The notes under the pieces are model-generated. The model worked only from the letters and a program-made list of their open reading frames with translations, made no database searches and was not told the DNA's origin. Below, piece after piece: positions 22,710 through 33,291 of a DNA stretch of 64,000 nucleotides. The stretch's first letter is position 1. Every line of letters starts with the position of its first letter. The DNA lies in assembly GCA_963682175.1 (NCBI GenBank), contig OY821787.1, positions 17,772,501 to 17,836,500 on the forward strand, read 5' to 3'. Source of the DNA: Triglochin maritima (taxonomy: Eukaryota > Streptophyta > Magnoliopsida > Alismatales > Juncaginaceae). Made by a program: the position numbers and the translations under genes.

Positions 22710-23209
22710 GTCGAGGAGGAAGTCGTGTCTTCACACAAACTCCCCACGGATGTGGTCACTTGTTGTGATCCATCCCTTCATTTGTTTGTACATATCGTTG
22801 TTTTGTTTAAAAAAATTGCAAAAATGAAGAAAAGCAAAAAATTGGAAGGCCTTTTTGATATTTTCCCTTTCCTTTGTTAAAAATGCGTGATTCCCTTGCT
22901 CTACCCATTCTCCACCAAAACCAAAAACGCGTATTTCCCTTTGCTTTCGCCACCACCCAAATCCCACTCCCAAATCGCACGAACAGACCGCTAATCAGCG
23001 GTTTTTCACCGCCAATCAACGATCTGTTGTGCTCTGTTTTCATTCTCTCTTCGTCGAGTCGCGTGATTTTGGGTGTTCTGTTGGTTTCGTTGGTGGAGTT
23101 TCTATTTTGCTGCTGGTGTCGGCGTGCGGTGGTCTCCATCCATCTCGCGCCGTGTTCGTCTTTGCCGGTGCGTGCTCCGTCGTTAAAGCTCGCCAAGGTT
23201 GGTGCAGGT
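22710..23209 (+). other. pol-ORF3 spacer of the Athila element
   Basis: Non-coding spacer with a degenerate pair of the 18-bp palindromes at 22986-23003 and 23007-23024, 21 bp apart. A pyrimidine-rich stretch ending TTGGTGCAG at 23207 could be a splice acceptor just before the ORF3 start, fitting expression of the third Athila ORF from a spliced RNA. The splice reading is inference. Confidence 0.5.
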
Positions 23210-24102
23210 ATGGCCAACCACCATTTAATTCCAAAACTCAATTTTGCCTCCTTGATTCGTGAATTCGGAGCTCCCTTCTACGATCGAATCGTAGCTAAAG
23301 GGTGGTACCATTTGTTGTACTAGGGCGACGAAACCATGTACGTAGAGCCTCACGTACATTAGTTCTTTAGTAAACTCGAGTATGACCAGACCGGACCACT
23401 CGAGTTTAGTGTCACTGTCAGAGGAGTGAAGCACACCGTGACACCCCAATTTATCTCCGACGCGACTGGGATCCCCTTAGTCAATGATCTCGCGCCCACC
23501 CACGACATTAATTTTTACCGATCTATGCTTGGGCACATGCAACCTATATCATCGCATGGGGGAGTACCTAATGCGCACATTTACTCCAATGTGCACATTG
23601 TAGCCAGGTGGGTGTGTAGGAATGTGTTGGGCCAAGAGTGGACCTCCACATTTTTCACACCTAGTTTGCGAATCGTGTATAGTCTTATGGATGGTTCACC
23701 TCACTGCATTTGTCAAACATTGTTCGACGTTTTGATGAACGCTAAGTTGAAAGAAATACATTGTTTGCCTACTCTGGTTCCCAAATTGTGTGGCATGTTG
23801 GACATCCCACGATTTGAGCACATTCTGAGGCGCCAAGGCACCGACCTCGAGGTAGCAAGGATGACCCCGTCATTTCACCATTGCCTTCCTGAGGCATGGG
23901 TGCCTGACACATGGAGGAGAATGTTAGAGCCAGTTCCTCAAGCTCATCTGTGATCTCAGGAATGCTCTTTAACACCGACATTTCTGAGATGGCGGTCGAG
24001 CAGCAAAACGTCATCTTAGCAAAACAAAACCGGAATATCTATAGGAAATTGTCGGCTCTTGAGAGAGGAGCCTCTTCGGCCACCTCTGGCTGCCGTCATT
24101 AG
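23210..24102 (+). pseudogene. Athila third ORF (putative plant transposon protein), decayed
   Basis: It starts with ATG at 23210 and reads LIREFGAPFYDRIVAKGWYH, then EYDQTGPLEFSVTVRGVKHT, FISDATGIP, and a long helical part with YSNVHIVARWVCRNVL and LMDGSPHCICQTLFDVL. This is the plan of the PF20167-like protein found in Athila elements after pol, sometimes called env-like. Stops at 23321 and near 23358 and a frame change near 23935 break it. The C-terminal part contains a serine run and VEQQNVILAKQNRNIYRKL, a likely coiled coil. I see no clear membrane segment, so the env label is not supported. The family assignment is by pattern memory. Confidence 0.65.
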
Positions 24103-25384
24103 TCCGGTACACCCTATCGATGTATTGACACCAATTTGCCATACATTGAGGACAATGCATGGATTAGGTGTGTGTGTGGGGGGGGGGGGGGTGTTTTCAC
24201 GTATGTACATAGTTGTGTGTCTTTTTGTTTTTATTCCATTTTCTTTTGTTTTTTCGGCTAGGGTCATGTTAGTGTGCAATATTTAATATTGATATATCTG
24301 CTTGCCATGATCCTTGGGTGACTTGTCTACATTTGCTTGCCTAGTGCGTTAAAATTTTCAGATTTCTTTCAAAATCTTCATGCGTTTGCGAAAGAAAATG
24401 TTTTGTGGGTTTTGCGTGTGTTTTGCATGTGCAAAACCGCTGAGAGGCAAAGTAAAAAGAAAGCTCCCAAAATTATGTTGAACATGATGCATTAGGATAT
24501 CTAGTTTACTGGCTTTAGGTTTTATCGAGTCGTTAGGATGCACCCCGGTTTTCCCTTGGGGGGAGAGTAATCATAGGGTTTCAACACTCAAACATTTAAA
24601 GAAGTCCACCCTGACCCTAGTAAGTCAAATAATTCGTGTCTATTAGTATAAGGAAGTTTGTCGTAGTCAAGGGCCCTTAAACACTTTTTGTGAAACTATA
24701 AGTGTAGGGGTTTTGGTTCCCATGTAGATAAGTGAATAAGTGGTGTTCTCTCTTCTCGCACGACTCCTATCACTCGGGAAAGTAGGTCTGAGGGGACTTT
24801 ATGCCTGGTGCTTTTGAGTCATCTGACTTGGGGTGCACCGATCGAACTCCCGTTACACGAGTGGTAGGGATCGCCCTATGTGGACATTTGGGGGATGGTG
24901 TACGTGATAGTGTAAGTCCTCACAGGCAATGATGCATGAAACCTGACCCGGGGAGAATCAAACACGAACCAATATAATGCTCCAAAGAAAACAATCTATC
25001 ACTTTCAGAAGTTAAGGTTGCCCATGTCTTTCACTTAAGTCGTTAATTAACTTTCATGAATGGTTCATAAGGCTAGGTGTGTGGACTGATAACATATACA
25101 GAGTCGGCCCGTAGCATTACCACGTCCAATGATCGACAAAATGAGCCATCGAGTCGTGTAGGTAGATTGAATAATGCATCTTTGTTCGGATTTTGTGGGT
25201 GTATCCGCTTAAAACCCTCAGGAGACAACACTCCTCCTTGGCGACAAGGAAGTTTAACGGCTTGTTGGACGTGCTAAGTGCAACCGTGATTCCTACGAAA
25301 GTGAGTTACGATTTCTTGTTTTTCGTATGCTTTTCTCTTTCTTTGTTTTGCTCGAGACTAGCAAAAGTTAGGGGTGGAGGTATT
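24103..25384 (+). other. 3' non-coding region of the Athila element
   Basis: Non-coding. It contains GAGGACAATGCATGGATTAG followed by GTGTGTGT and a run of 14 G (24178-24191), a motif repeated in the non-autonomous Athila element at 39750-39789. The rest (CCATGATCCTTGGGTGACTT and onward) matches that element by eye over more than 1 kb, identifying both as one family. The end, GGGGTGGAGGTATT, is the likely polypurine region before the LTR. Confidence 0.8.
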
Positions 25385-26763
25385 TGATTGTCATTATTTC
25401 ATGCTTATATTTGTATCTTATATCCATTATCTTTCACCTAAACAATTCTACGTGACGAGTTTTATGTTTAAATTTCAGAAATAAATAGGTTTGAAGAGAA
25501 GAGGCATAAAAGGACCTAAAAGCATGAAAAAGGACTAAGATGCCAGATCGAAGGACCTGAATACAAGATCGAATGACCAATGAGCAAACAAGAATACTCC
25601 ACACCATCATGGGGAGTATTTTGGCAATTCTATTCGGGTCGGAGATCCAGCAAGCCAAGTAGATGCATCAAAGACAAACAAAGAGATCCAGGAAACCCCA
25701 GAAGAAAGCCCAGACAAATCCGGACTCTGTAGACCGCCAATTAGCGGTCTGGGACTGCTAATTGGCGGTACTAGTGTCTTCAAATCCGTTAATCTTTATG
25801 TGGGGCCTGTATTAGTGTGTCTTTAGTCAATTTCTGGTATTTTTTTAGTCCCATACCAGGGGATTGTCCCGGACTACCTTTTTCTATGGTTATAAATAAA
25901 ACTCTTCACCTTCTATTGTAATCACTCCATGCTTTGTGGCCATTCTCTCTATGTGAAGTGAAAGCCATGAAGCAAGAAACTCAAGTAGGGAGATGCTACT
26001 GGTATTGTGAGCATGAAATGAATAAAGTTTTCCTTGTTTTGTTGCTTCTTTTATAGTTCTTGCATGTTTAGTTTAATTGTCTTTTATTAAATCTAGCTTA
26101 GTTAATAAGTTTTCTTATCTTTGTGTAATAGTTAGTTTAATGTTTAGTGAGTAAAACCACTCCCCTTTTGGGGGGTTGGAGATGATACTTATATATGCAA
26201 TTAAGAATGGAAGAATGTTTTATTGTGAAATGTGTTGAGTAATATGAATGTATGCTTGCTTGTTAGAATAGAATATTTTACTAGATGGGTTTTGCCACAA
26301 ATCTTAAGACACCTCCCATGCTTGTTTAGTTTCTTAAATGACCAGCTTGTGTTTATGAATGTTAATCAAATAGGTTAGTGATTGAATTGATGGGTTTTGC
26401 CAAGATAAGTAGACACCTCCCATACATGATAACACTACATCCACTTGTGCCCATAGAAAGACATTCTTACCTTCTTATTGTGTATGTGTAATCACTCCAC
26501 TCCCTACAAGGTCTCTCTCTTACTGATTCCAACATAGTGTTAAGTTTCTTTAGTTTAGTTCGAAGAATTTGTTAATCGCTTTCTGTTGCATTCCTCTTCT
26601 TAGTAGTTTAGTGTAGCCTACATTAGCTTAGACAAACTGTTGTCCCTTGATGTTGCCACTTGATTTCTGAAAAACCAGAGTGGTCTCTCCTCCCAGTGGA
26701 TCGACCCGTATTTGCCACGTTTTCAACGACGTCGTGCACTTGCAGTAGTTTAAACGATTAAAG
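25385..26763 (+). repeat. Athila-type LTR shared between two internal regions
   Basis: It begins TGATTGTCATTATTTCATGC and runs to about AACGATTAAAG, just before a primer-binding site. It is homologous to the LTRs at 35355 and 41053. TATAAATA lies at 25891-25898 and a palindrome pair at 25732-25749 and 25753-25770. It is preceded by a 3' internal end and followed by a 5' internal start, so it serves as 3' LTR of the pol region and 5' LTR of the next truncated unit. Confidence 0.8.
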
Positions 26764-27334
26764 AAGTTTGGCGCCGTTTCCGGGGAGGTGCCAGTCCAGA
26801 CTCTGGTTTAGACGATTCGAGTGGATTTAATTTGTGTTTTGTAGTTTTCTTTGTTTCAGGAGACTCACATTGGGAAGGGGAACTATTTGGTGAGGTTTGG
26901 AAACGATCTGAGACTCCAAGACCGCCAATCAGCGGCCTGAGACTGCCAACTGGCGGTCTGGTAATCTCTTTTCATCTCTTTATTTCTGTGGAGTGTGGCT
27001 ATTACTGAATTAGAAATCTGGGACTCGATTTTGCATGTTCTGACTATTAGATTGCTCCCAGATCAATAATCAATCTCCCTTTAAGCAACTTGGACCTTAA
27101 AACAGAAAGCAAAAGATTAGGCATTATTTCTTGTTTAGGTCATGCATCGTGTGCTCGACTTAGGCACGTAGATTGTCTTTTCTTTTAGCTTTACTTTCAG
27201 TTGCTGAGTTTTGGCGTGAGGTTCGCATTTCCTTATCTCATTCATGCATTTCGTATGAACATACATTAGTTAGTAGGAAGTGCATTGCAACAAGTGTGAG
27301 TTGAGCGTTTGATTGGAGAGTTGATTGTTAGAAG
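26764..27334 (+). other. Athila leader with tRNA-Asp primer site, truncated
   Basis: TGGCGCCGTTTCCGGGGA at 26769-26786 matches, with one change, the tRNA-Asp primer-binding site typical of Athila elements. The leader carries the palindrome pair (26920-26937 and 26941-26958). It aligns with 36770-37340 of the other Athila element and then breaks off at about 27334 into LTR sequence. Confidence 0.8.
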
Positions 27335-27952
27335 AATGTGTAGTGAGTAGATCCATCCCCTTTGGGGTGGAGATGATGTTCATACAAGCATTAAAGAATG
27401 GAAATGAATGCTTTATTTTGGAATGTGTTGATAAATGTGAATGTATGCTTGCTTGTTATAGTAGAATACTACACTTGATGGGTTTTGCCACAAATCTTAG
27501 ACACCTCCCATGCTTGTTTAGGTTCTGAAATAACCAGCTTGTGTATATGAATGGTAATCAACTAGGTTAGTGAATGGATTGATAGGTTTTGCCATAACCT
27601 TTAGACACTTCCTATACATGAAAACACTACCTACATTTGTGCCTATAGAATGCATTCTTCACCATGTTTTTACATGTGTGCACACACTCCAACCTTAGGG
27701 GTCTCTCTCTTCCTGATTCATAGCTTAGTATTAAGTTCTCTTAGTTTAGTTCGAAGTAATCGTTAGTCGATTTCCTTTGCATCTTCTTCTTAGTAGTTTA
27801 GTGTAGCGTAGATTAGCATAAACAAAACTCTTCCCCCTTTTTGTTTCCACTTGAGTTTGTGCAAACCAGAGATTGCTCTCCTCCCCGTGGAGCGACCCGT
27901 ATTTGCCATGTCTTCACCGACGTCGTGCACTTGCGGTAGTTTAAATGATTAA
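27335..27952 (+). repeat. Right part of a second Athila LTR
   Basis: From AATGTGTAGTGAGTAGATCC the sequence follows the last 620 bp of the neighbouring Athila LTR, ending GTAGTTTAAATGATTAAA. The junction removes the leader end, all coding sequence and the left part of the LTR, as expected from one illegitimate deletion. Confidence 0.75.
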
Positions 27953-27954
27953 AT

Positions 27955-28368
27955 GCTACCTAGTGGGTAACATAGAGCCACCCGAGAGAAGAAAGTGCTA
28001 CTTTTTGTTATTGTAGAGCTACCAGGTGTGCATCTGACTGATTGATATCAGAAGCACAAGATGTGGTCGAATCTGAATGGGGTTCGAGATTGTTATACAT
28101 GCATATTATTTGTAATGCATGTCTCTTGATTGTGCTCATTGATAGAATGTCATATTCTGTATGATTTTCCACATGATTATCATTTTTGATTGATTGGCAG
28201 TTGGTACTTGCGGGCTTTCGAGCTTACAAAATGATGATTATATTTTCAGATTATTTATGGGCTAATGAGATGGATTAAATATCAGAGTGCACAGCGGCCA
28301 GGATCGTGGATCATACTAACCTGTCGGGTTCGTGCGGGGAAGCACTTGTCCGAGCTCGGGGCATTACA
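27955..28368 (+). repeat. Mini-element LTR, copy 1 (3' part only)
   Basis: It starts abruptly with GCTACCTAGTGGGTAACATA after the Athila LTR end and runs to GGGGCATTACA. Only the last 414 bp of the LTR are kept. Confidence 0.8.
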
Positions 28369-28706
28369 AATGGTATCAGAGCATTACGATCCTCGGAATA
28401 GTCAGAATCGGATTTTAAATATAAAATTTGACTGGATTAGAATTTGAGAATTTCGATTTAGAACTATCAACTATTGATTTGAATATGAATTTAGAGTTAT
28501 TTGGACTTTGGTTCAAAATGTGAATTTGGACTTAGTTGGATTTGCTATCTAAATTATGAATAAATATTTTGAGTTGAATTTTACATTTAATGAGAGTTGG
28601 ATTGAAAATTATGTTTTGATTTGGACCAAATGGAATTTAAATTTGGGAATTAATCTTGATTTTGAATTCAAATCTCGGGGACGAAATTTCTTTAAGGAGG
28701 GTGGAT
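28369..28706 (+). other. Mini-element internal region, copy 1
   Basis: 338 bp with TGGTATCAGAGC (28371-28382) near its start, AT-rich filler, and GGGGACGAAATTTCTTTAAG plus GGAGGGTGGAT at its end, the usual chromovirus 3' internal motif and polypurine tract. No coding frame. Confidence 0.8.
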
Positions 28707-29829
28707 TGTGAAAATCCTAAACTTTACTTAAGAATTAATTCTGCTTTGGATTGGTTTTAGGTTAATGGAAGATAAGATTTAGGCTAAAGTTGATTTAATG
28801 GTTATATTTTGGTTGGAGAGAAATGGTTGCTGTGATTGGTAGAGGTTGAGGTGCTGACAAGTGAGTGAAGGATTTGGAGGTGGTAAGTTAAAAGATGAGT
28901 ATATATAGTGAGATGAGGTAAAACGTGAGGGTGTTGGTTTTAAACTAAAAGAAAGAGTTGAGAAAGGAAGTCGTGAGAGAGAGAAGGTTGTGAAGAGGGT
29001 TGGGTGAAGGAGGTCCGGTTTTGGGTTGACTTTCAGGTATGTAAGAGCAATTCCTAACTAAATAGCTAATCCACCTTATTTTTGTGATTGAACTTCAATG
29101 ATTTGGTCAAGAACACCATAGATAATGTTTTAGATGATGATTTCTATAATTGATTATGTTTTCCTAGTGCAAGAGATATTAAGGAAATTGATGGAGTTGG
29201 ATGTGATTTGTGTAAATCTTGTGGTTGCGAGATAGGGAAGTACTGATACGTTTTTCTTCAATTCCATGACATATCTATCTCTCTTGATATTCGTAGTTGC
29301 ATGCATGCTGAGCATCAATATTGATTCATTTATATGCATATGATTGCATTGTGGTGTTTCGGTTGACATGTCCTGTGACTGTATGTATTTTTCTGGCTGA
29401 GCCACTTAGGAAAGAGCTACCTAGCGGGCAACATGGAGCCACCCGAGAGAAGAAAGGGCTACCTATCGTTATTGTAGAGCTACCAGGTGTGCATCTGACT
29501 GATTGATATCAGAAGCACAAGATGTGGTCGAATCTGAATGGGGGTTCCAGATTGTTATACATGCATATTATTTGTAATGCATGTCTCTTGATTGTGCTCA
29601 TTGTCTGAATGTCATATTCTGTAATATTTTCCACATGATTATCATTCTGATTGATTGGCAGTTGGTACTTGCAGGCTTTCGAGCTTACAAAATGATAATT
29701 ATATTTCAGATTATTTATGGGCTACTCAGATGGATTAAATATCAGAGTGCACCAGTGGCCAGGATCGTGGATCGTACTAACGTGTTGGGTTCGTGCGAGT
29801 AAGCACATGTCCGAGTTCGGGGCGTTACA
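28707..29829 (+). repeat. Mini-element LTR, copy 2 (complete)
   Basis: 1123 bp, TGTGAAAATCC...GGGGCGTTACA. A TATATATAG box lies near 28900-28907 with a GAGAGAGAGAAGG leader downstream. Confidence 0.82.
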
Positions 29830-30167
29830 AATGGTATCAGAGTATTACGATCCTCGTAATAGTCGGAATCAGATTTTAAATATAAAATTTGACTGGATTG
29901 GAATTTGAGAATTTGGATTTAGAAGTATCGACTATAGATTTGAATATGAATTTAGAGTTATTTAGGCTTTGGTTCAAAATGTGAATTTCGACTTGGTTGG
30001 ATTTGCTATCCAAATTTCAAAAAAATAGTTGGAATTGAATTTTACATTTAGTGAGAGTTGGATTGAAAATTATATTTTGATTTGGACAAAATTGAATTTC
30101 AAATTGGGAAGTAATCTTTATATTGAATTCCAATTTTGAGGACAAAATTTCTTCAAGGAGGGTGGAT
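29830..30167 (+). other. Mini-element internal region, copy 2
   Basis: Again 338 bp, with TGGTATCAGAGT (29832-29843) and the terminal GGAGGGTGGAT. It is diverged from copy 1 by scattered substitutions, so the duplication is not brand new. Confidence 0.8.
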
Positions 30168-31312
30168 TGTGAGAATCCTAAACTCTACTTAAGAATTAAT
30201 TATGCTTTCGATGGGTTTTAGTTTAATGGATTGGTTTGGCTTTTGGAAGATAAAATTTAGGCTAAAGTTGATTTAATGGTTATCTTTTGGATGGAGAGAA
30301 ATGCTTGCTGTGATTGGTGGAGGTTGAGGTGTTGACATGTGAGTGGAGGCTTTGGAGGTGGTAAGTTCAGATAGGAGTGTATAAAGGGAGATGAGGTAAA
30401 ACGTGAGGGTGTTGGTTTTCAACTAGAAGAAAGAGTTGCGGAAGGAAGTCGTGAGAGAGAGAAGGTTGGGAAGAGGGTTGGGTGAAGGAGGTCCGGTTTT
30501 GGGTTGACTTTGAGGTATGTAAGAGCAAGTCCTTGCTAAATAGCTAATCCACCTTATTTTTGTGATTCAACTTCACTGATTTGGTCAAGAACACCATAGA
30601 TAATGTTTTAGATGATGATTTCTATATTTGATTATGTTTTTTCTGGTGCAAGAGATATAAAGAAAATTGATGGAGTTGGATGTGATTTGTGTAAATCTTG
30701 TGGTTGGGAGACATGCAAGTACTAATACGTTATTCTTCATTTTCATGACATGTCTGTCTCTCTTGATATTCGTAGTTGCATCATGCTAAGTATCAATATT
30801 GATTCATTGATATGCATATGATTGCATGGTGGTGTTTTGGTTGACATGTCATGTGACTGTATGTATGTTTCTAGCTGAGCCAGTTAGGAAAGAGCTACCT
30901 AGCGGGCAACGTGGAGCCACCCGAGAGAGGAAAGGGCTACCTGTCGTTAGTGTGGAGCTACCAGGTCTGAGTCTGACTGATTGATAGATTTCAGAAGCAC
31001 AGGACGTGGTCGAATCCGAATGGGGGTTCCATATTGTTATGCATGCATATTATTTGTGATGCATGTCTCCTGATAGTGCTCATTGACTGAATTTCATATT
31101 TTGTATTATTTTCCACATGATTATCATTCTGATTGATTGGTCGTTGGTACTTGTGGATTGTCAAGCTCACAAATGGTTGAATATATTTTTCAAATTATTT
31201 GTGGGCTTATCAGATGGCCTAAATATCAGAGTGCACAACGGCCAGGATCGTGGATCGTACTAATGTGCTGGGTTCGTGCGGGTAAGCACTTGTCTGAGCT
31301 CGAGGTGTTATA
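30168..31312 (+). repeat. Mini-element LTR, copy 3
   Basis: 1145 bp, TGTGAGAATCC...GAGGTGTTATA, the last bases changed from the usual TTACA. A TATAAA box lies near 30380. It abuts a LINE fragment. Confidence 0.8.
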
Positions 31313-31480
31313 AATACTCCTCTTCTTATAGGTGTCTCTATGGGTCTTCTTTGTACATGTGGAAACCACCTCAATCTGTGTTGTATAAGTTTCACTTCTG
31401 GAGCAACTCCAACCCTCATGAATGTCTTCATTTCTAATCCGATCCATTCACGTATGACCACACATCCACCTCAAATAACA
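31313..31480 (-). pseudogene. LINE reverse-transcriptase C-terminal fragment
   Basis: On the minus strand the translation contains HRLRWFPHVQRRPIETPIRR, a variant of the RLRWFGHVQRRP phrase found near the end of plant non-LTR reverse-transcriptase ORFs. An upstream out-of-frame part reads MDRIRNEDIHE. The frame change and the abrupt start at the mini-element edge show a dead fragment. Confidence 0.6.
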
Positions 31481-32680
31481 ACTAAAATCTAATTAGTACT
31501 AGTTATGATATATATATATATATACATATATGTGTGTGTTATAGACTCTTTTGATCTCTTTCTCCACTTTGAATGTAGCTGAGCCAATCATGCATGTTTC
31601 CACCACCTATAATAACTTCTATATACTAAACCATTCCGAGAAAGTTAGTTTTCCTTTTTTTGTAAACGTTTTTCATGTAAATATCATTAGGAGATCTGAA
31701 GTTTATAATTAAGCTTGTTTGTGTGCCTATATATTCTAATCCTTGCAAACAATGATATCAAAATGATATTAGTTTGTGAAGAAACCACGCTATTGTTATA
31801 AGATTTTTTAGAAGAATAAGAGGCAACGATACAAGTTGTAGATTAATAGAAGAGTACTTATGTTTGTGTTTAGTACATTATGGAAAGTTAAGTTCCTGCT
31901 ATTTATATTTTCAGAACACCCATTAACAGAAGAGATGAAATCAAAATTCAAAATAAAATACATGTTCTTAAGAGGATCAACTTGATTGTGATATGTGGTG
32001 ATTTTGCATGCTATTGGAGTTCAAAATAATATTCTTATAGCACTTAGGAGAATGGAAAACATTGATTGCAATGTTTCTGTATCAGAAATAGATGTTAACT
32101 ATTTTCAAATTACACATGCCAGAAATATCTTGCATACAACATCACATAATTATTGAACAAGAAAGAGATGGCAAACCTCCTAATCTTCATCAGTTAAAAG
32201 ACTGCAAATAAAAATTAAGGAACAAACTAGAACAGCTAACCAAGGCATTTAATTAGCTATAAAATGGAGATAATTATGATGCTCAAGGAAAGTAATTTGC
32301 TGAAACTAATAATCACATATAATAACATATGCCTTCTGTCTGCATTGCAATTTTAATTTTACTTTCTCATTGATGTCAAATGCGTTGAGGCTAGCTCACT
32401 TGATAGGTTATTAGTCCTAGAGTAACATGGAGTAGCAGACCAAGCATAAAATTTTAGCATCATGATAAAAATGTTGGGGTCTAAGGAAAAAAAACTTTTA
32501 AAAAGTCATTCTAGAAGGTTCACTAGGGCGAGATTGATAGGCAAAAAAAGGAATTCGTAAAAGTGAAATTCCAAATTTCGTCTCATTTTAGAAAAGATTT
32601 GAGGGAGCTCACTCTAAAATATAAATTTTAAAGTCTTGAAAATTTAGAGTGGAAATAGAACTTAGGGGGTGTTAGCACCA
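31481..32680. other. AT-rich DNA, no gene seen
   Basis: Contains a short (TA)n/(TG)n microsatellite near 31508-31539. No long frame and no domain. Confidence 0.45.
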
Positions 32681-32689
32681 TTAATTGAG

Positions 32690-33060
32690 ATGAAGTGACT
32701 ATCTGCTTGCTTGTGGATGACGGGTTTGGGATGAGCTCTTCTGGAATTTCTTCCACCTGTCCCATCGAGGTGGATGTAATGACAGGATTGGGACGAGTTT
32801 CTTCGCTAGAGGGATCAGCTTCTTTCCTTTCTTCTCGGCCAATTTCTTAGTTGGGGCCACTGCTTTCTTTCAGGCAATAATCTTCTGGGGAGCCATTGAA
32901 CAAGTGGTGAAAAGATGGTAGGGATCAGAAGAATTTGAGTAGGAGGAGTTAGAATGATTGTAGAAGAGATGGATGAAATGAATGAGTGAATGGCTTGTTA
33001 TATAGAAAGCATCAAGGGCGTGTTGAGAAATTTGCATCAGACGGTCGTCCATAAATGGGG
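32690..33060 (-). pseudogene. Promoter-plus-N-terminus-like relic
   Basis: Read on the minus strand there is CTATATAAC (about 33006-32998), a roughly 100-base leader, then ATG of MAPQKIIA, a stop, and in the same frame a lysine-rich continuation KKAVAPTKKLAEKKGKKLIP. This resembles the start of a retroelement or nucleic-acid-binding protein, but the family is not recognised. The stop makes it inactive. Confidence 0.25.
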
Positions 33061-33291
33061 TGGATGAATGTTGGGGAACTCCAACGGCTATATTCTGCAG
33101 ATCTTTGGTTGACCGAAACAGGTTCGGTTATCTGAACCGTGTGGACTGTGAATTCCAAATTCACTATTGGAATTATCGAATGGACGTCCGACAGACTTTT
33201 GCTTGTCCACGTTCCAATGGTTATTAATATCTCAAATGATATGCTTCAATGGTCATCCAATTTAAAATCAAATAATCAGATCAAACGGTCT

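Larger units (their letters stand above)
27955..31312 (+). mobile_element. Tandem mini-retrotransposon array: LTR-338 bp-LTR-338 bp-LTR
   Basis: A repeat period of about 1.46 kb comprises partial LTR (27955-28368), internal (28369-28706), LTR (28707-29829), internal (29830-30167) and LTR (30168-31312). Each internal region is exactly 338 bp by my count. It starts with a TGGTATCAGAG primer site and ends with GGAGGGTGGA just before TGTGA(A/G)AATCC of the next LTR. No protein frame exists. LTRs of TGTGAGAATCC...GTTACA type resemble chromovirus LTRs, so this looks like a TRIM/LARD-like non-autonomous derivative. The head-to-tail arrangement implies unequal LTR recombination or insertion of a multimer. 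Confidence 0.85.

Noticed and set aside
23210..24102. Calling the Athila third ORF an envelope gene
   Set aside because: No signal peptide or membrane segment is evident; the plant-transposon-protein pattern fits better.
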